This document shows positions 6,624-12,966 of a stretch of 14,516 bases of DNA, piece after piece. Every line of letters begins with the position of its first letter. Position 1 is the stretch's first letter. The DNA lies in contig CANGVZ010000018.1 of the NCBI GenBank assembly GCA_947457285.1, positions 1 to 14,516 of the forward strand, given 5' to 3'. The stretch comes from Flavobacteriales bacterium. GTDB lineage: Bacteria; Bacteroidota; Bacteroidia; Flavobacteriales_D; Sanyastnellaceae. The position numbers and the translations under genes are program-made. The notes beneath the pieces are model-generated. The model was not told the DNA's origin, searched no databases, and saw only the letters and a list, made by a program, of their open reading frames with translations.

Positions 6624-8066
6624 ATGGAAGAGATTCTTAATTACATAGGTGGAAAACTCCTAGAACCCCAGTCAAATCAATACATTGACAACTATGAGCC
6701 CGCCACTGGGAGTGTTTACTCTCAAATTCCTAATTCTGATGAAAAAGATGTAGCCATAGCCGTTGAAGCCGCAAAAAACGCTTTCCCCGGCTGGTCAAAC
6801 ACCCCCGCATCCACCCGTTCTGCCATCATGATTCGCATAGCGGATCTCATCGCAGCAAATCTTGATACACTGGCTGCCGCCGAATCAAAAGACAATGGCA
6901 AGCCAGTTTCACTGGCCAAATCTGTAGATATTCCAAGAGCAGAATCAAATATCCGCTTCTTCGCAACCGCCATTCTACACTTTGCCTCAGAGGCCCATAT
7001 CATGGAAAACAGCGCCATCAACTATACCAATCGCAAACCCATTGGTGTTGTCGGATGCATTTCTCCATGGAACTTGCCGCTATATCTCTTTACTTGGAAA
7101 ATTGCACCTGCCCTCGCCGCTGGAAATTGTGTAGTAGCCAAACCCTCAGAAATAACCCCCTACACGGCGTTTCTCTTTTCCAAGCTCTGTATTGAAGCCG
7201 GCCTGCCCGCAGGAGTGCTCAACATTGTTCATGGTCTCGGCGCTAGCACTGGCAATGCCATCGTAAGCCACAAGTCAGTAAAAGCAATATCTTTTACTGG
7301 CGGAACCACTACAGGTGCGCACATCGCGGCCATCGCTGCACCAATGTTCAAGAAGCTATCTCTTGAACTTGGCGGTAAAAATCCTAACATCATCTTTGCA
7401 GACTGCGACTTCGATAAAATGATTGCCACAACCGTAAGGTCATCTTTCAGCAATCAAGGTCAAATTTGCCTCTGCGGGTCGCGAATTCTGGTAGAAAAGT
7501 CAATCTATGAAAAGTTTAAAACGGCATTTGTAGAAAAAGTCAAGAAAATGTCTGTTGGAGACCCTGCCGACCCCGAAACTAAAATGGGTGCCGTAGTTAG
7601 CGAAGCGCACATGAATAAAGTACTATCCTACATCGAGCTGGCACAAAAAGAAGGCGGGAAGATTCTGACCGGTGGCCAGCGTGTATTCTTGGAAGGCAAA
7701 AACAAAAATGGTTATTTCATTCCTCCGACAATAATTGAGGGCTTGGATGAAAATTGTAGAACAAACAAAGAAGAAATATTCGGTCCTGTTGTTACAATAG
7801 CTCCTTTTGATACCGAAGCAGAGGCGGTTAGAATTGCCAATAGCACGGAATATGGATTGGCTGCTACTGTCTGGACCAGCAATCTCAACACCGCTCATCG
7901 TGTAGCCGCGAATATAGAATCGGGTATCGTATGGATTAATACTTGGCTGCTGCGAGACTTAAGAACTCCATTTGGTGGAGTTAAAAACTCAGGCGTAGGC
8001 CGAGAAGGTGGATTTGAAGCTTTAAAGTTCTTTACAGAATCACAAAACGTCTGCATCGAGCTCTAG
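6624..8066 (+). CDS. Aldehyde dehydrogenase, 2-aminomuconate/2-hydroxymuconate semialdehyde type
   Basis: This 480-residue NAD-dependent aldehyde dehydrogenase oxidises an aldehyde to its carboxylate in the cytoplasm. Family landmarks are SPWNLP (Asn150), the FTGGTTTG nucleotide-binding turn, the general base in SLELGGKNP (Glu248), the catalytic cysteine in NQGQICLCGSR (Cys282) and EEIFGPV near 383. The double-cysteine CLCGSRI and the C-terminal NTWLLRDLRTPFGGVKNSG phrase are characteristic of the ALDH8 / 2-hydroxymuconic semialdehyde dehydrogenase subgroup. The probable substrate is thus 2-aminomuconic semialdehyde (kynurenine route of tryptophan breakdown) or 2-hydroxymuconic semialdehyde (catechol meta-cleavage). 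No other gene of either pathway is in the window, so the choice is open. ATG at 6624 is preferred to the TTG one codon earlier. The stop overlaps that of a minus-strand small ORF in a shared CTAG. Confidence 0.92.
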   Translation: MEEILNYIGGKLLEPQSNQYIDNYEPATGSVYSQIPNSDEKDVAIAVEAAKNAFPGWSNTPASTRSAIMIRIADLIAANLDTLAAAESKDNGKPVSLAKSVDIPRAESNIRFFATAILHFASEAHIMENSAINYTNRKPIGVVGCISPWNLPLYLFTWKIAPALAAGNCVVAKPSEITPYTAFLFSKLCIEAGLPAGVLNIVHGLGASTGNAIVSHKSVKAISFTGGTTTGAHIAAIAAPMFKKLSLELGGKNPNIIFADCDFDKMIATTVRSSFSNQGQICLCGSRILVEKSIYEKFKTAFVEKVKKMSVGDPADPETKMGAVVSEAHMNKVLSYIELAQKEGGKILTGGQRVFLEGKNKNGYFIPPTIIEGLDENCRTNKEEIFGPVVTIAPFDTEAEAVRIANSTEYGLAATVWTSNLNTAHRVAANIESGIVWINTWLLRDLRTPFGGVKNSGVGREGGFEALKFFTESQNVCIEL

Positions 8067-8173
8067 CGCTCGTCTGTAGACTTATATCCATTCGTGAAAA
8101 ACCAACCAAACCATCGGTTGAAACGCTCCTCCACCAGGCGCACTTTGTCTGCTATATTGAATAGGGTCTTCAT
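8063..8173 (-). CDS. Possible small protein of 36 residues, aromatic-rich
   Basis: An ATG-to-TAG frame encodes 36 residues beginning MKTLFNIADKVRLVEERFNR and followed by WFGWFFTNGYK and a polar end (STDER). The first 20 residues alternate charged and hydrophobic positions like an amphipathic helix. The second part is a cluster of Trp and Phe, which suggests binding to a membrane surface or a protein. Its TAG lies on the complementary strand of the aldehyde dehydrogenase TAG, so both genes end within one CTAG. I cannot name the family. Support comes from the protein-like composition and the compact convergent arrangement. Against it are the short length and the lack of a clear promoter box or Shine-Dalgarno sequence. 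Confidence 0.5.
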   Translation of the reverse strand: MKTLFNIADKVRLVEERFNRWFGWFFTNGYKSTDER

Positions 8174-8206
8174 GTTATCTGTTATAAAGTCGTTAACTCA
8201 TACTCC

Positions 8207-8227
8207 CTACCGTAAGTTGTACGGTAG
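8207..8227. promoter_or_regulatory. Perfect inverted repeat, possible operator or leader hairpin
   Basis: CTACCGTA and TACGGTAG form a perfect 8-bp dyad around a 5-base centre (AGTTG). A wider, weaker pair CGTTAA (8191-8196) and TTAACG (8236-8241) encloses it. The element lies between the 36-codon minus-strand ORF (34 bases from its ATG) and the divergent plus-strand hypothetical gene (110 bases from its start). It could be a regulator binding site or an RNA hairpin. On the plus strand it is followed by TAAAAAATTT rather than a T-run, so it is a poor terminator. The rest of this gap shows nothing I can name. Confidence 0.5.
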
Positions 8228-8337
8228 TAAAAAATTTAACGTTCATTATTACATTTCTATCACCCCTATTCATACGTTCATATTCTAATTAAGTTCGCGT
8301 CCTACATTCCATATAAACTTTCATTTCATTGACCAAC

Positions 8338-8601
8338 GTGAGATCCAGAAAAAAAATTATTCAACGTGACGGTGCCTTTTACAGAGATAAACAAGAAGCC
8401 CTTGATCATCTCATTCATCTCGAAAAAGAAAAAAAACCAATTCATGGAATCGAAATCGTTGTGCTCACAGATATAAGCGTTGAAACTGACATGTACAAGA
8501 CTTTGTGGTTTACATCACAGAAAGATGTTTATGAAATTTCTCGCGTTTTCATTACGGAAAAGATGGGTGGAAAGTGGAACTATATGGAGTTTAAGCTCTG
8601 A
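8338..8601 (+). CDS. Hypothetical protein, 87 residues
   Basis: I do not recognise this family. The product is a small soluble protein with no signal peptide or membrane segment. It starts with a basic stretch (RSRKKIIQRDGAFYRDK), then a likely helix rich in Leu, His and Lys (EALDHLIHLEKEKK), a likely beta strand (GIEIVVLTD) and a C-terminal part ending KMGGKWNYMEFKL. The order suggests an alpha/beta fold. The start is uncertain: GTG at 8338 is used here, and an in-frame TTG three codons earlier is possible. It is free-standing with intergenic DNA on both sides. A 12-bp palindrome (CTCTGATCAGAG, 8596-8607) covers its stop codon. The frame is plausible by composition, and the function is unknown. 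Confidence 0.6.
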   Translation: MRSRKKIIQRDGAFYRDKQEALDHLIHLEKEKKPIHGIEIVVLTDISVETDMYKTLWFTSQKDVYEISRVFITEKMGGKWNYMEFKL

Positions 8602-8657
8602 TCAGAGTTATTATAGTAGCCGTGTTTAAAACTCTATGCAAGCTATGTTCAAACCAA

Positions 8658-8692
8658 TTTGAAACTAAAGCAATTTAGTGACGTATATTTTG
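8658..8692 (+). promoter_or_regulatory. Possible promoter of the lytic transglycosylase gene
   Basis: TTTG (8658-8661) is followed after 22 bases by TATATTTTG (8684-8692), close to TAnnTTTG but with one extra T. The start codon is about 85 bases downstream, leaving an untranslated leader of roughly 75 bases. No other candidate in this gap fits better. Confidence 0.35.
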
Positions 8693-8760
8693 TTAACATT
8701 TTGCTCACGCTTTTTCGATGAGAAAAGTGTTATCATCGCACCGTAGTTTTTAAACCAGCA

Positions 8761-8776
8761 AGGAAATCAGGAAATC
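8761..8776 (+). promoter_or_regulatory. Tandem AGGAAATC ribosome-binding region
   Basis: Two identical 8-base units AGGAAATC stand back to back and abut the ATG of the lytic transglycosylase. Each contains an AGGA core that can pair with the 16S rRNA 3' end, one about 8 and one about 16 bases from the start. This differs from most starts in the window, which have only A-rich leaders, and it supports the chosen start. Confidence 0.5.
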
Positions 8777-10429
8777 ATGAAGAGGATTGTATTATCACTA
8801 TTCGCTTTTGCCGCCGCATTTGGCGCATCAGCCACCGCCACCCTTCAAAATGACACATTAACCCCTGGCTCTCAGGACTTGAAAATAGCCCCTGATGATC
8901 CTGCTATCATGGCCATCGACCGTGTACTGACGGCCAATTATCTCAATCATTTTTGCTTTTCGGCAGATTCTAAAGTGCTCAATGCCTACGGCTATTCAGC
9001 CGAACAAGTGCCCACGTTCTCTCCAGAAATTACAGCACAACGCCTCAAAGTAATCGATAAGGAAACTCCATTCGACCTTGTTTATAACGGCACCGTTCAA
9101 GGTTTTATCGACTTATATGCTGTCCGCAGAAGAGACATTACCACCAAAGTGCTCGGAATGTCGCAGCTCTATTTCCCAATGTTTGAAGAGGCGCTGGCAA
9201 AGCACGGTATACCGCAAGAGATGAAATATCTTGCAGTAATCGAGTCTGCCCTTAATCCCTCTGCCATTTCTCCAGCTGGTGCTGGCGGTTTGTGGCAATT
9301 CATGGTCGGCACAGGCAAAATGTATGGCCTCGAAGTGAATAGCTATCAAGACGATCGCTTTGATCCAATCAAGTCAACTGAAGCTGCTTGTAAATACCTC
9401 AAATTTCTTTACAACACTTTCGGAGATTGGCAACTCGCGCTTGCTGCCTACAACAGTGGCCCTGGCAACGTAAACAAAGCCATCCGCCGTGCAGGTGGCA
9501 AAAGAGATTTCTGGGAAATCAAAAACTTCTTGCCAAAGGAAACTCAAGGCTATGTGCCTGCTTTCATCGCCGTAAACTATGTGATGAACTATGCGGCCGA
9601 ACACAACCTTTACGCTAAGCAGCCTATTGCAACATATTTCGAAGTAGACACAATCGTAGTTAATCAGCGTATCGACTTCAATGCCCTTTCTCGTGTAATC
9701 GGCATGAGCGTAGAAGAAATCGCTTTCCTCAATCCTACCTATAAGCTCAAGGAAATTCCAGACAACGGCAGAAAACACTACGTGTACCTACCAATTGCAA
9801 AGGCCGGACTATTTATCGCAAACGAAGAATTAGTATACGAGCAGAGCCGTATTCAAATCGCGGAACCTGAACCTGTGCTAGCTGCAAATACGCCAGCTGC
9901 GTCTCAGGCGGCACCTGCATCAGAAAATGCAATAAAGAAAACCGTTTGGGAAAATCAGTGGAAAACACACAGCGTTAGACGCGGTGAATCTCTTGGAAAG
10001 ATTGCTGATAAATATGACGTTTCTCTGGCAGAACTTAAAAAGTGGAATAAAATTAAAGGCTCCAAAGTTGTGCCTGGTCAAAAACTCAAAGTTCAGACCC
10101 GTGTAAAGAAGACTATTCTAGTTGAAAATACAGAGGAAAACGTAGCTCAAAGCAACGAACAAGAAAAAGAAGTAACTCCACAACAAGAAGAGGAGCGTAG
10201 CCCGGAGGCTATCGCTGCAGCAGAACAGGAAAAATCAGAAAAGTCTGTTGCTCCAAAAAATAGCACTCCAAAGTACAAGTACTACACAGTACAGCCAGGA
10301 GACACTCTGTGGAAAATTGCCAACAAACACGATGGCGTTTCCATGGACCAAATCAAAACACTCAACAAGGGCTTGAAAGAAAATAAACTCGCTGTTGGGC
10401 AAAAAATTAAAATCAAACAAATAAATTAA
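8777..10429 (+). CDS. mltD: MltD-like lytic transglycosylase with C-terminal LysM domains
   Basis: This 550-residue periplasmic enzyme is predicted to cleave peptidoglycan glycan strands, forming 1,6-anhydro-muramyl ends. Residues 1-22 are a signal peptide. The SLT (family 1, goose-lysozyme-like) domain is at about 138-280. It contains IESALNPSAISPAGAGGLWQ with catalytic Glu156, then ALAAYNSGPGNV near 221-232 and a YVPAF motif at 259-263, all standard for MltD. A degenerate LysM-like segment (about 295-340) precedes two clear LysM domains at about 396-440 (RRGESLGKIADKYD) and 501-547 (QPGDTLWKIANKHD). They are joined by a Glu/Gln-rich linker that is probably disordered. Unlike the E. coli enzyme it has no lipobox. 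Its TAA overlaps by one base the ATG of the following SlyD-like gene, so the two are translationally coupled. Confidence 0.93.
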   Translation: MKRIVLSLFAFAAAFGASATATLQNDTLTPGSQDLKIAPDDPAIMAIDRVLTANYLNHFCFSADSKVLNAYGYSAEQVPTFSPEITAQRLKVIDKETPFDLVYNGTVQGFIDLYAVRRRDITTKVLGMSQLYFPMFEEALAKHGIPQEMKYLAVIESALNPSAISPAGAGGLWQFMVGTGKMYGLEVNSYQDDRFDPIKSTEAACKYLKFLYNTFGDWQLALAAYNSGPGNVNKAIRRAGGKRDFWEIKNFLPKETQGYVPAFIAVNYVMNYAAEHNLYAKQPIATYFEVDTIVVNQRIDFNALSRVIGMSVEEIAFLNPTYKLKEIPDNGRKHYVYLPIAKAGLFIANEELVYEQSRIQIAEPEPVLAANTPAASQAAPASENAIKKTVWENQWKTHSVRRGESLGKIADKYDVSLAELKKWNKIKGSKVVPGQKLKVQTRVKKTILVENTEENVAQSNEQEKEVTPQQEEERSPEAIAAAEQEKSEKSVAPKNSTPKYKYYTVQPGDTLWKIANKHDGVSMDQIKTLNKGLKENKLAVGQKIKIKQIN

Positions 10430-10878
10430 TGAAAATCGAAGCGGGAAAAACCGTTGAGGTCCACTACACCCTACATATCCAGGGTCCAGAAGGAGAAGTC
10501 GTAGAACAAACATTCGGTGGTGAGCCCCTCGGATTCGTTTTTCGCGAAGACCAAATGTTGCAAAAGTTTGAAGAGGCTCTTGAAGGCCTTTCCGCCGGCG
10601 ACAAATTTAAAATAGCAATCGCCTGTGCTGATGCATACGGTCAAGAGGATGAAGAGTTCTTTATGGAATTTCCCAAAAGCGAATTCATAGATGATAGCGG
10701 TGAGTTTGATGAAGAACTTTTCGCAGAAGGTGAAATCGTGCCAATGCAAACTCCTGATGGACACACCGTACAAGGCGTCATTGCCGAGGTTAAGTTAAAT
10801 TCAATTATCATTGATTTCAACCACCCTCTTGCTGGCGAAGACCTTTACTTCGAAGGTGAGGTGGTCTCAGTTCAATAA
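10429..10878 (+). CDS. slyD: SlyD-like FKBP peptidyl-prolyl cis-trans isomerase
   Basis: This 149-residue cytoplasmic protein is an FKBP-type prolyl isomerase and chaperone. The N-terminal part (KTVEVHYTLHIQGPEGEVVE) is the first FKBP strand pair. LGFVFREDQMLQKFEEALEG is the conserved loop-helix leading to AGDKFKI. AYGQ at about 69-72 marks the entry to the insert-in-flap domain (about 73-120), the chaperone part specific to SlyD-like members. FNHPLAGEDLYFEGEV closes the FKBP fold. It lacks the His/Cys-rich metal-binding tail of E. coli SlyD, as many homologues do. Its start overlaps the transglycosylase stop (TAATG), which fixes the start and implies coexpression. A strong terminator follows. 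Confidence 0.92.
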   Translation: MKIEAGKTVEVHYTLHIQGPEGEVVEQTFGGEPLGFVFREDQMLQKFEEALEGLSAGDKFKIAIACADAYGQEDEEFFMEFPKSEFIDDSGEFDEELFAEGEIVPMQTPDGHTVQGVIAEVKLNSIIIDFNHPLAGEDLYFEGEVVSVQ

Positions 10879-10911
10879 CTACTGAATATCTTTTGTTGAA
10901 AAAGCATATCG

Positions 10912-10948
10912 AAAGGGCTCTCAACTTTGAGAGCCCTTTTATTTTTTT
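10912..10948 (+). terminator. Rho-independent terminator after slyD
   Basis: A stem of 11-13 bp (AAAGGGCTCTCAA / TTGAGAGCCCTTT) with a very short loop is followed by TTTTATTTTTTT. It is a textbook intrinsic terminator, 33 bases after the slyD stop. It ends only about 20 bases before the likely ftsX start. This placement rules out the TTG inside its stem as the ftsX start. Confidence 0.88.
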
Positions 10949-10968
10949 GTAATCAAATCACCATCACT

Positions 10969-11841
10969 GTGAGAAAGAGTCTATTCAAAACTGGAGGAAG
11001 CACCATTTCATCATTCTCAACCGTTGTAGGCATCACCCTCGTGCTTACCATGGTTGGCGCCCTTTTTATCTTTCTCCTTGTAGCCAAAGCAGTCACAGCA
11101 CATTTCAACGAGCAGCTCACTGTACAAGTATTCATCAAGGAAGGCACGCCTGAAGACGAAATACTATTGTTTAAAAAGCAATTAGAAATAGAAGATTTCA
11201 CTGGTGAAATTGAATACATCTCCGCTGAACAAGCTGCCCAAATAATGCAGGAAGAGATCGGAGAAGAGTTTGTAGATTTTCTAGGATACAATCCCCTTCT
11301 TCCATCGTTAGATGTCAAAATTGATCCCTCATATAGCTCCATAGATTCACTTCAACTCAAGTTCGAACAACTTGCTGAGTTACCCATGATTGATAGCATT
11401 GAATATCAAAAAGATCTACTTCAAAACATCAATGAAAACATCGGCAAGTGGGGGCTCGGACTTTTAGTCTTGGGAATCCTGTTTCTAATCATCGCCGTGG
11501 TCTTAATCGTCAATACAATAGAACTGGCCATTTTCTCTCAGCGCTTCATTATCAAGTCAATGCAGCTTGTAGGGGCCACGCATTGGTTCATTCAAAAGCC
11601 ATTTATGAAGAAAGCGCTGCGCTATGGTCTCGTATCTGCATTGCTTGCCCTTGTAGTCATTAGCGCCATCCTGTTCTATTTTAAGGCTGAATTAGTTGAT
11701 GTCATCAGTATTTTGACAGACAACTACCGCTTCGTCTGGCTCATCGCGGGTATATTTATCGCTGGAGCTTTGGTGTCTTTACTCGCAACCGCATACGCAG
11801 TGCGCAGATTTGTCAAAATTGCCCAAACGGATTTATACTAA
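10969..11841 (+). CDS. ftsX: Cell division protein FtsX (ABC transporter permease family)
   Basis: This is a 290-residue inner-membrane protein. With the ATPase FtsE it couples ATP use at the divisome to activation of peptidoglycan hydrolases. The topology is typical: TM1 (FSTVVGITLVLTMVGALFIF), a periplasmic domain of about 110 residues with VQVFIKEGTPEDEI, then three TM segments (GLGLLVLGILFLIIAVVLIV; GLVSALLALVVISAILFYF; FVWLIAGIFIAGALVSLLA). The family motif SMQLVGATHWFIQKPF lies between TM2 and TM3. GTG at 10969 is chosen because the in-frame TTG at 10927 lies inside the terminator stem, while the next ATG is within TM1. No ftsE is adjacent, which is usual in Bacteroidota. The genes often found after ftsX in this phylum (DUF3098, uppP, truB) are absent. 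Confidence 0.92.
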   Translation: MRKSLFKTGGSTISSFSTVVGITLVLTMVGALFIFLLVAKAVTAHFNEQLTVQVFIKEGTPEDEILLFKKQLEIEDFTGEIEYISAEQAAQIMQEEIGEEFVDFLGYNPLLPSLDVKIDPSYSSIDSLQLKFEQLAELPMIDSIEYQKDLLQNINENIGKWGLGLLVLGILFLIIAVVLIVNTIELAIFSQRFIIKSMQLVGATHWFIQKPFMKKALRYGLVSALLALVVISAILFYFKAELVDVISILTDNYRFVWLIAGIFIAGALVSLLATAYAVRRFVKIAQTDLY

Positions 11842-11972
11842 ACCGTTCATTCAAGATTTCTGCCCGTTGACTTTAAATTCGAGGCATTTCTCCATCTTTT
11901 ATGGGTAGTCAATCCTTAAGAATCCGATATTCGACTTCGGAAGCCAATTTTTTATCAGAACAACAACGTTTG

Positions 11973-12036
11973 TTTGACATACCGTAATGGAAGATTTATT
12001 ATGTTTGGCGCCCGTTGAACCTAAGTAGTAGTTTTG
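11973..12036 (+). promoter_or_regulatory. Two overlapping consensus promoters of the exb operon
   Basis: Promoter 1 is TTTG (11973-11976), 23 bases, then TATGTTTG (12000-12007). Promoter 2 is TTTG (12004-12007), 21 bases, then TAGTTTTG (12029-12036). Both -7 boxes match TAnnTTTG exactly, and the TTTG of the first -7 box is also the -33 element of the second. The downstream promoter would give a leader of about 80 bases before exbB. The rest of this 283-base gap holds no credible gene. A 5-bp hairpin near 11923-11941 is too weak and too far from its T-run to be called a terminator. Confidence 0.6.
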
Positions 12037-12124
12037 TTATAACCAAACAAAAAATTAATACCTGTTTAGCACAAATCAAAATCAATCTATAATTCTGTAA
12101 CAACCATTTAAATTAAAACGTGTT

Positions 12125-12931
12125 ATGAGCAAAAAGCAACAGCAGTCAGGAAGTGATTTCAGCTCGATCTTCCCCTACTTCGCGATTCCATTAGCCCTAG
12201 TTATCGGTGTCGCGCTTTACGTTTTTGTATTAGGTAACCCCGCAAACTTCGAAGGCGGAGACCCAATCAAAGGCCATCCACTCAACGTTCTCGGAACAGT
12301 TCACAAAGGTGGTATCATCGTATCAGCACTTATCACCGTAAACTTGGTGGTATTGATTTTTGCAGTAGAGCGCTTCATCAGCCTCCAAAAGGCTAGAGGA
12401 AATGGAAGCGTTGAAAAGTTCATCCGCGACATTCGTGCTAAACTTAACAACAACGACATCGACTCAGCAATTGCAGCTTGCGACAAGCAAAAAGGTTCTG
12501 TAGCTGCTGTATTGCGCGCTGGTCTTACAAAGTACAAGTCTGTACAATCAGAAGCTGGCCTTGACAAAGAAGCAAAAGTTACAGCTATCAAACAAGAGCT
12601 TGAAGAGGCTACTTCACTAGAGCTTCCAATGCTTTCTAAGAACCTCGTAATTCTTTCTTCATGTGCATCACTCGGAGTACTTGTTGGTCTTTTGGGTACT
12701 GTACGTGGTATGATTTCGTCGTTCGAAGCAATGGCAACTGCCGGTGCTCCAGACGCAACCGCTCTTTCACTCGGTATCTCTGAAGCCTTGATCAATACCT
12801 TCCTTGGTATCTTGGCTTCTGCGTTAGCGATCATTTTCTTCAACTTCTACAGCACTCGTATCGATGGCCTTACTTACGGTATCGATGAGGCAGGTTTCTC
12901 TGTAGCTCAAACTTTTGCTGCTAAGCACTAA
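12125..12931 (+). CDS. exbB: ExbB/TolQ/MotA-family proton channel subunit
   Basis: This 268-residue inner-membrane protein forms the channel ring that, with ExbD, converts proton flow into work at the outer membrane (usually TonB energisation). TM segments are visible at about 16-36, 62-82 (GGIIVSALITVNLVVLIFAV), 171-193 (LVILSSCASLGVLVGLLGTV) and 216-240 (LGISEALINTFLGILASALAII). The family signatures LLGTVRGMISSF and the LGISEAL...TFLGILASALA stretch are present. The cytoplasmic part between TM2 and TM3 is mostly helical. The extra N-terminal membrane segment and the length of about 270 are normal for Bacteroidota homologues. It is first in an operon, 35 bases before the first exbD. TolQ or another motor role cannot be excluded from sequence alone. 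Confidence 0.93.
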   Translation: MSKKQQQSGSDFSSIFPYFAIPLALVIGVALYVFVLGNPANFEGGDPIKGHPLNVLGTVHKGGIIVSALITVNLVVLIFAVERFISLQKARGNGSVEKFIRDIRAKLNNNDIDSAIAACDKQKGSVAAVLRAGLTKYKSVQSEAGLDKEAKVTAIKQELEEATSLELPMLSKNLVILSSCASLGVLVGLLGTVRGMISSFEAMATAGAPDATALSLGISEALINTFLGILASALAIIFFNFYSTRIDGLTYGIDEAGFSVAQTFAAKH

Positions 12932-12966
12932 TTCATTTCTTTTAAACCAAATTAAAAAAGTGAATT

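Noticed and set aside
8094..8288. A 64-codon plus-strand frame after the aldehyde dehydrogenase.
   Set aside because: Its composition is not protein-like. It runs antisense through the better minus-strand small ORF and across the inverted repeat, and it starts with GTG without a leader.
11923..11953. Hairpin TCCGA...TCGGA followed by a T-run after ftsX.
   Set aside because: The stem is only 5 bp with a 9-base loop, and the T-run starts six bases after it, so it is not a convincing terminator.
11909..11980. A 23-codon minus-strand frame starting MSNKRCCSDKK in the gap before exbB.
   Set aside because: It is very short, has no promoter box or ribosome site, and overlaps the -33 element of the exb promoter. 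It is probably chance.
11862..12018. Nine-base direct repeat GCCCGTTGA at 11862 and 12010.
   Set aside because: It is too short to distinguish from chance, with no gene or insertion between the copies to suggest an attachment-site pair.
12301..12843. A 180-codon minus-strand frame opposite exbB.
   Set aside because: It is a shadow of a well-conserved exbB gene, with a Ser/Arg/Thr-rich composition typical of antisense frames.
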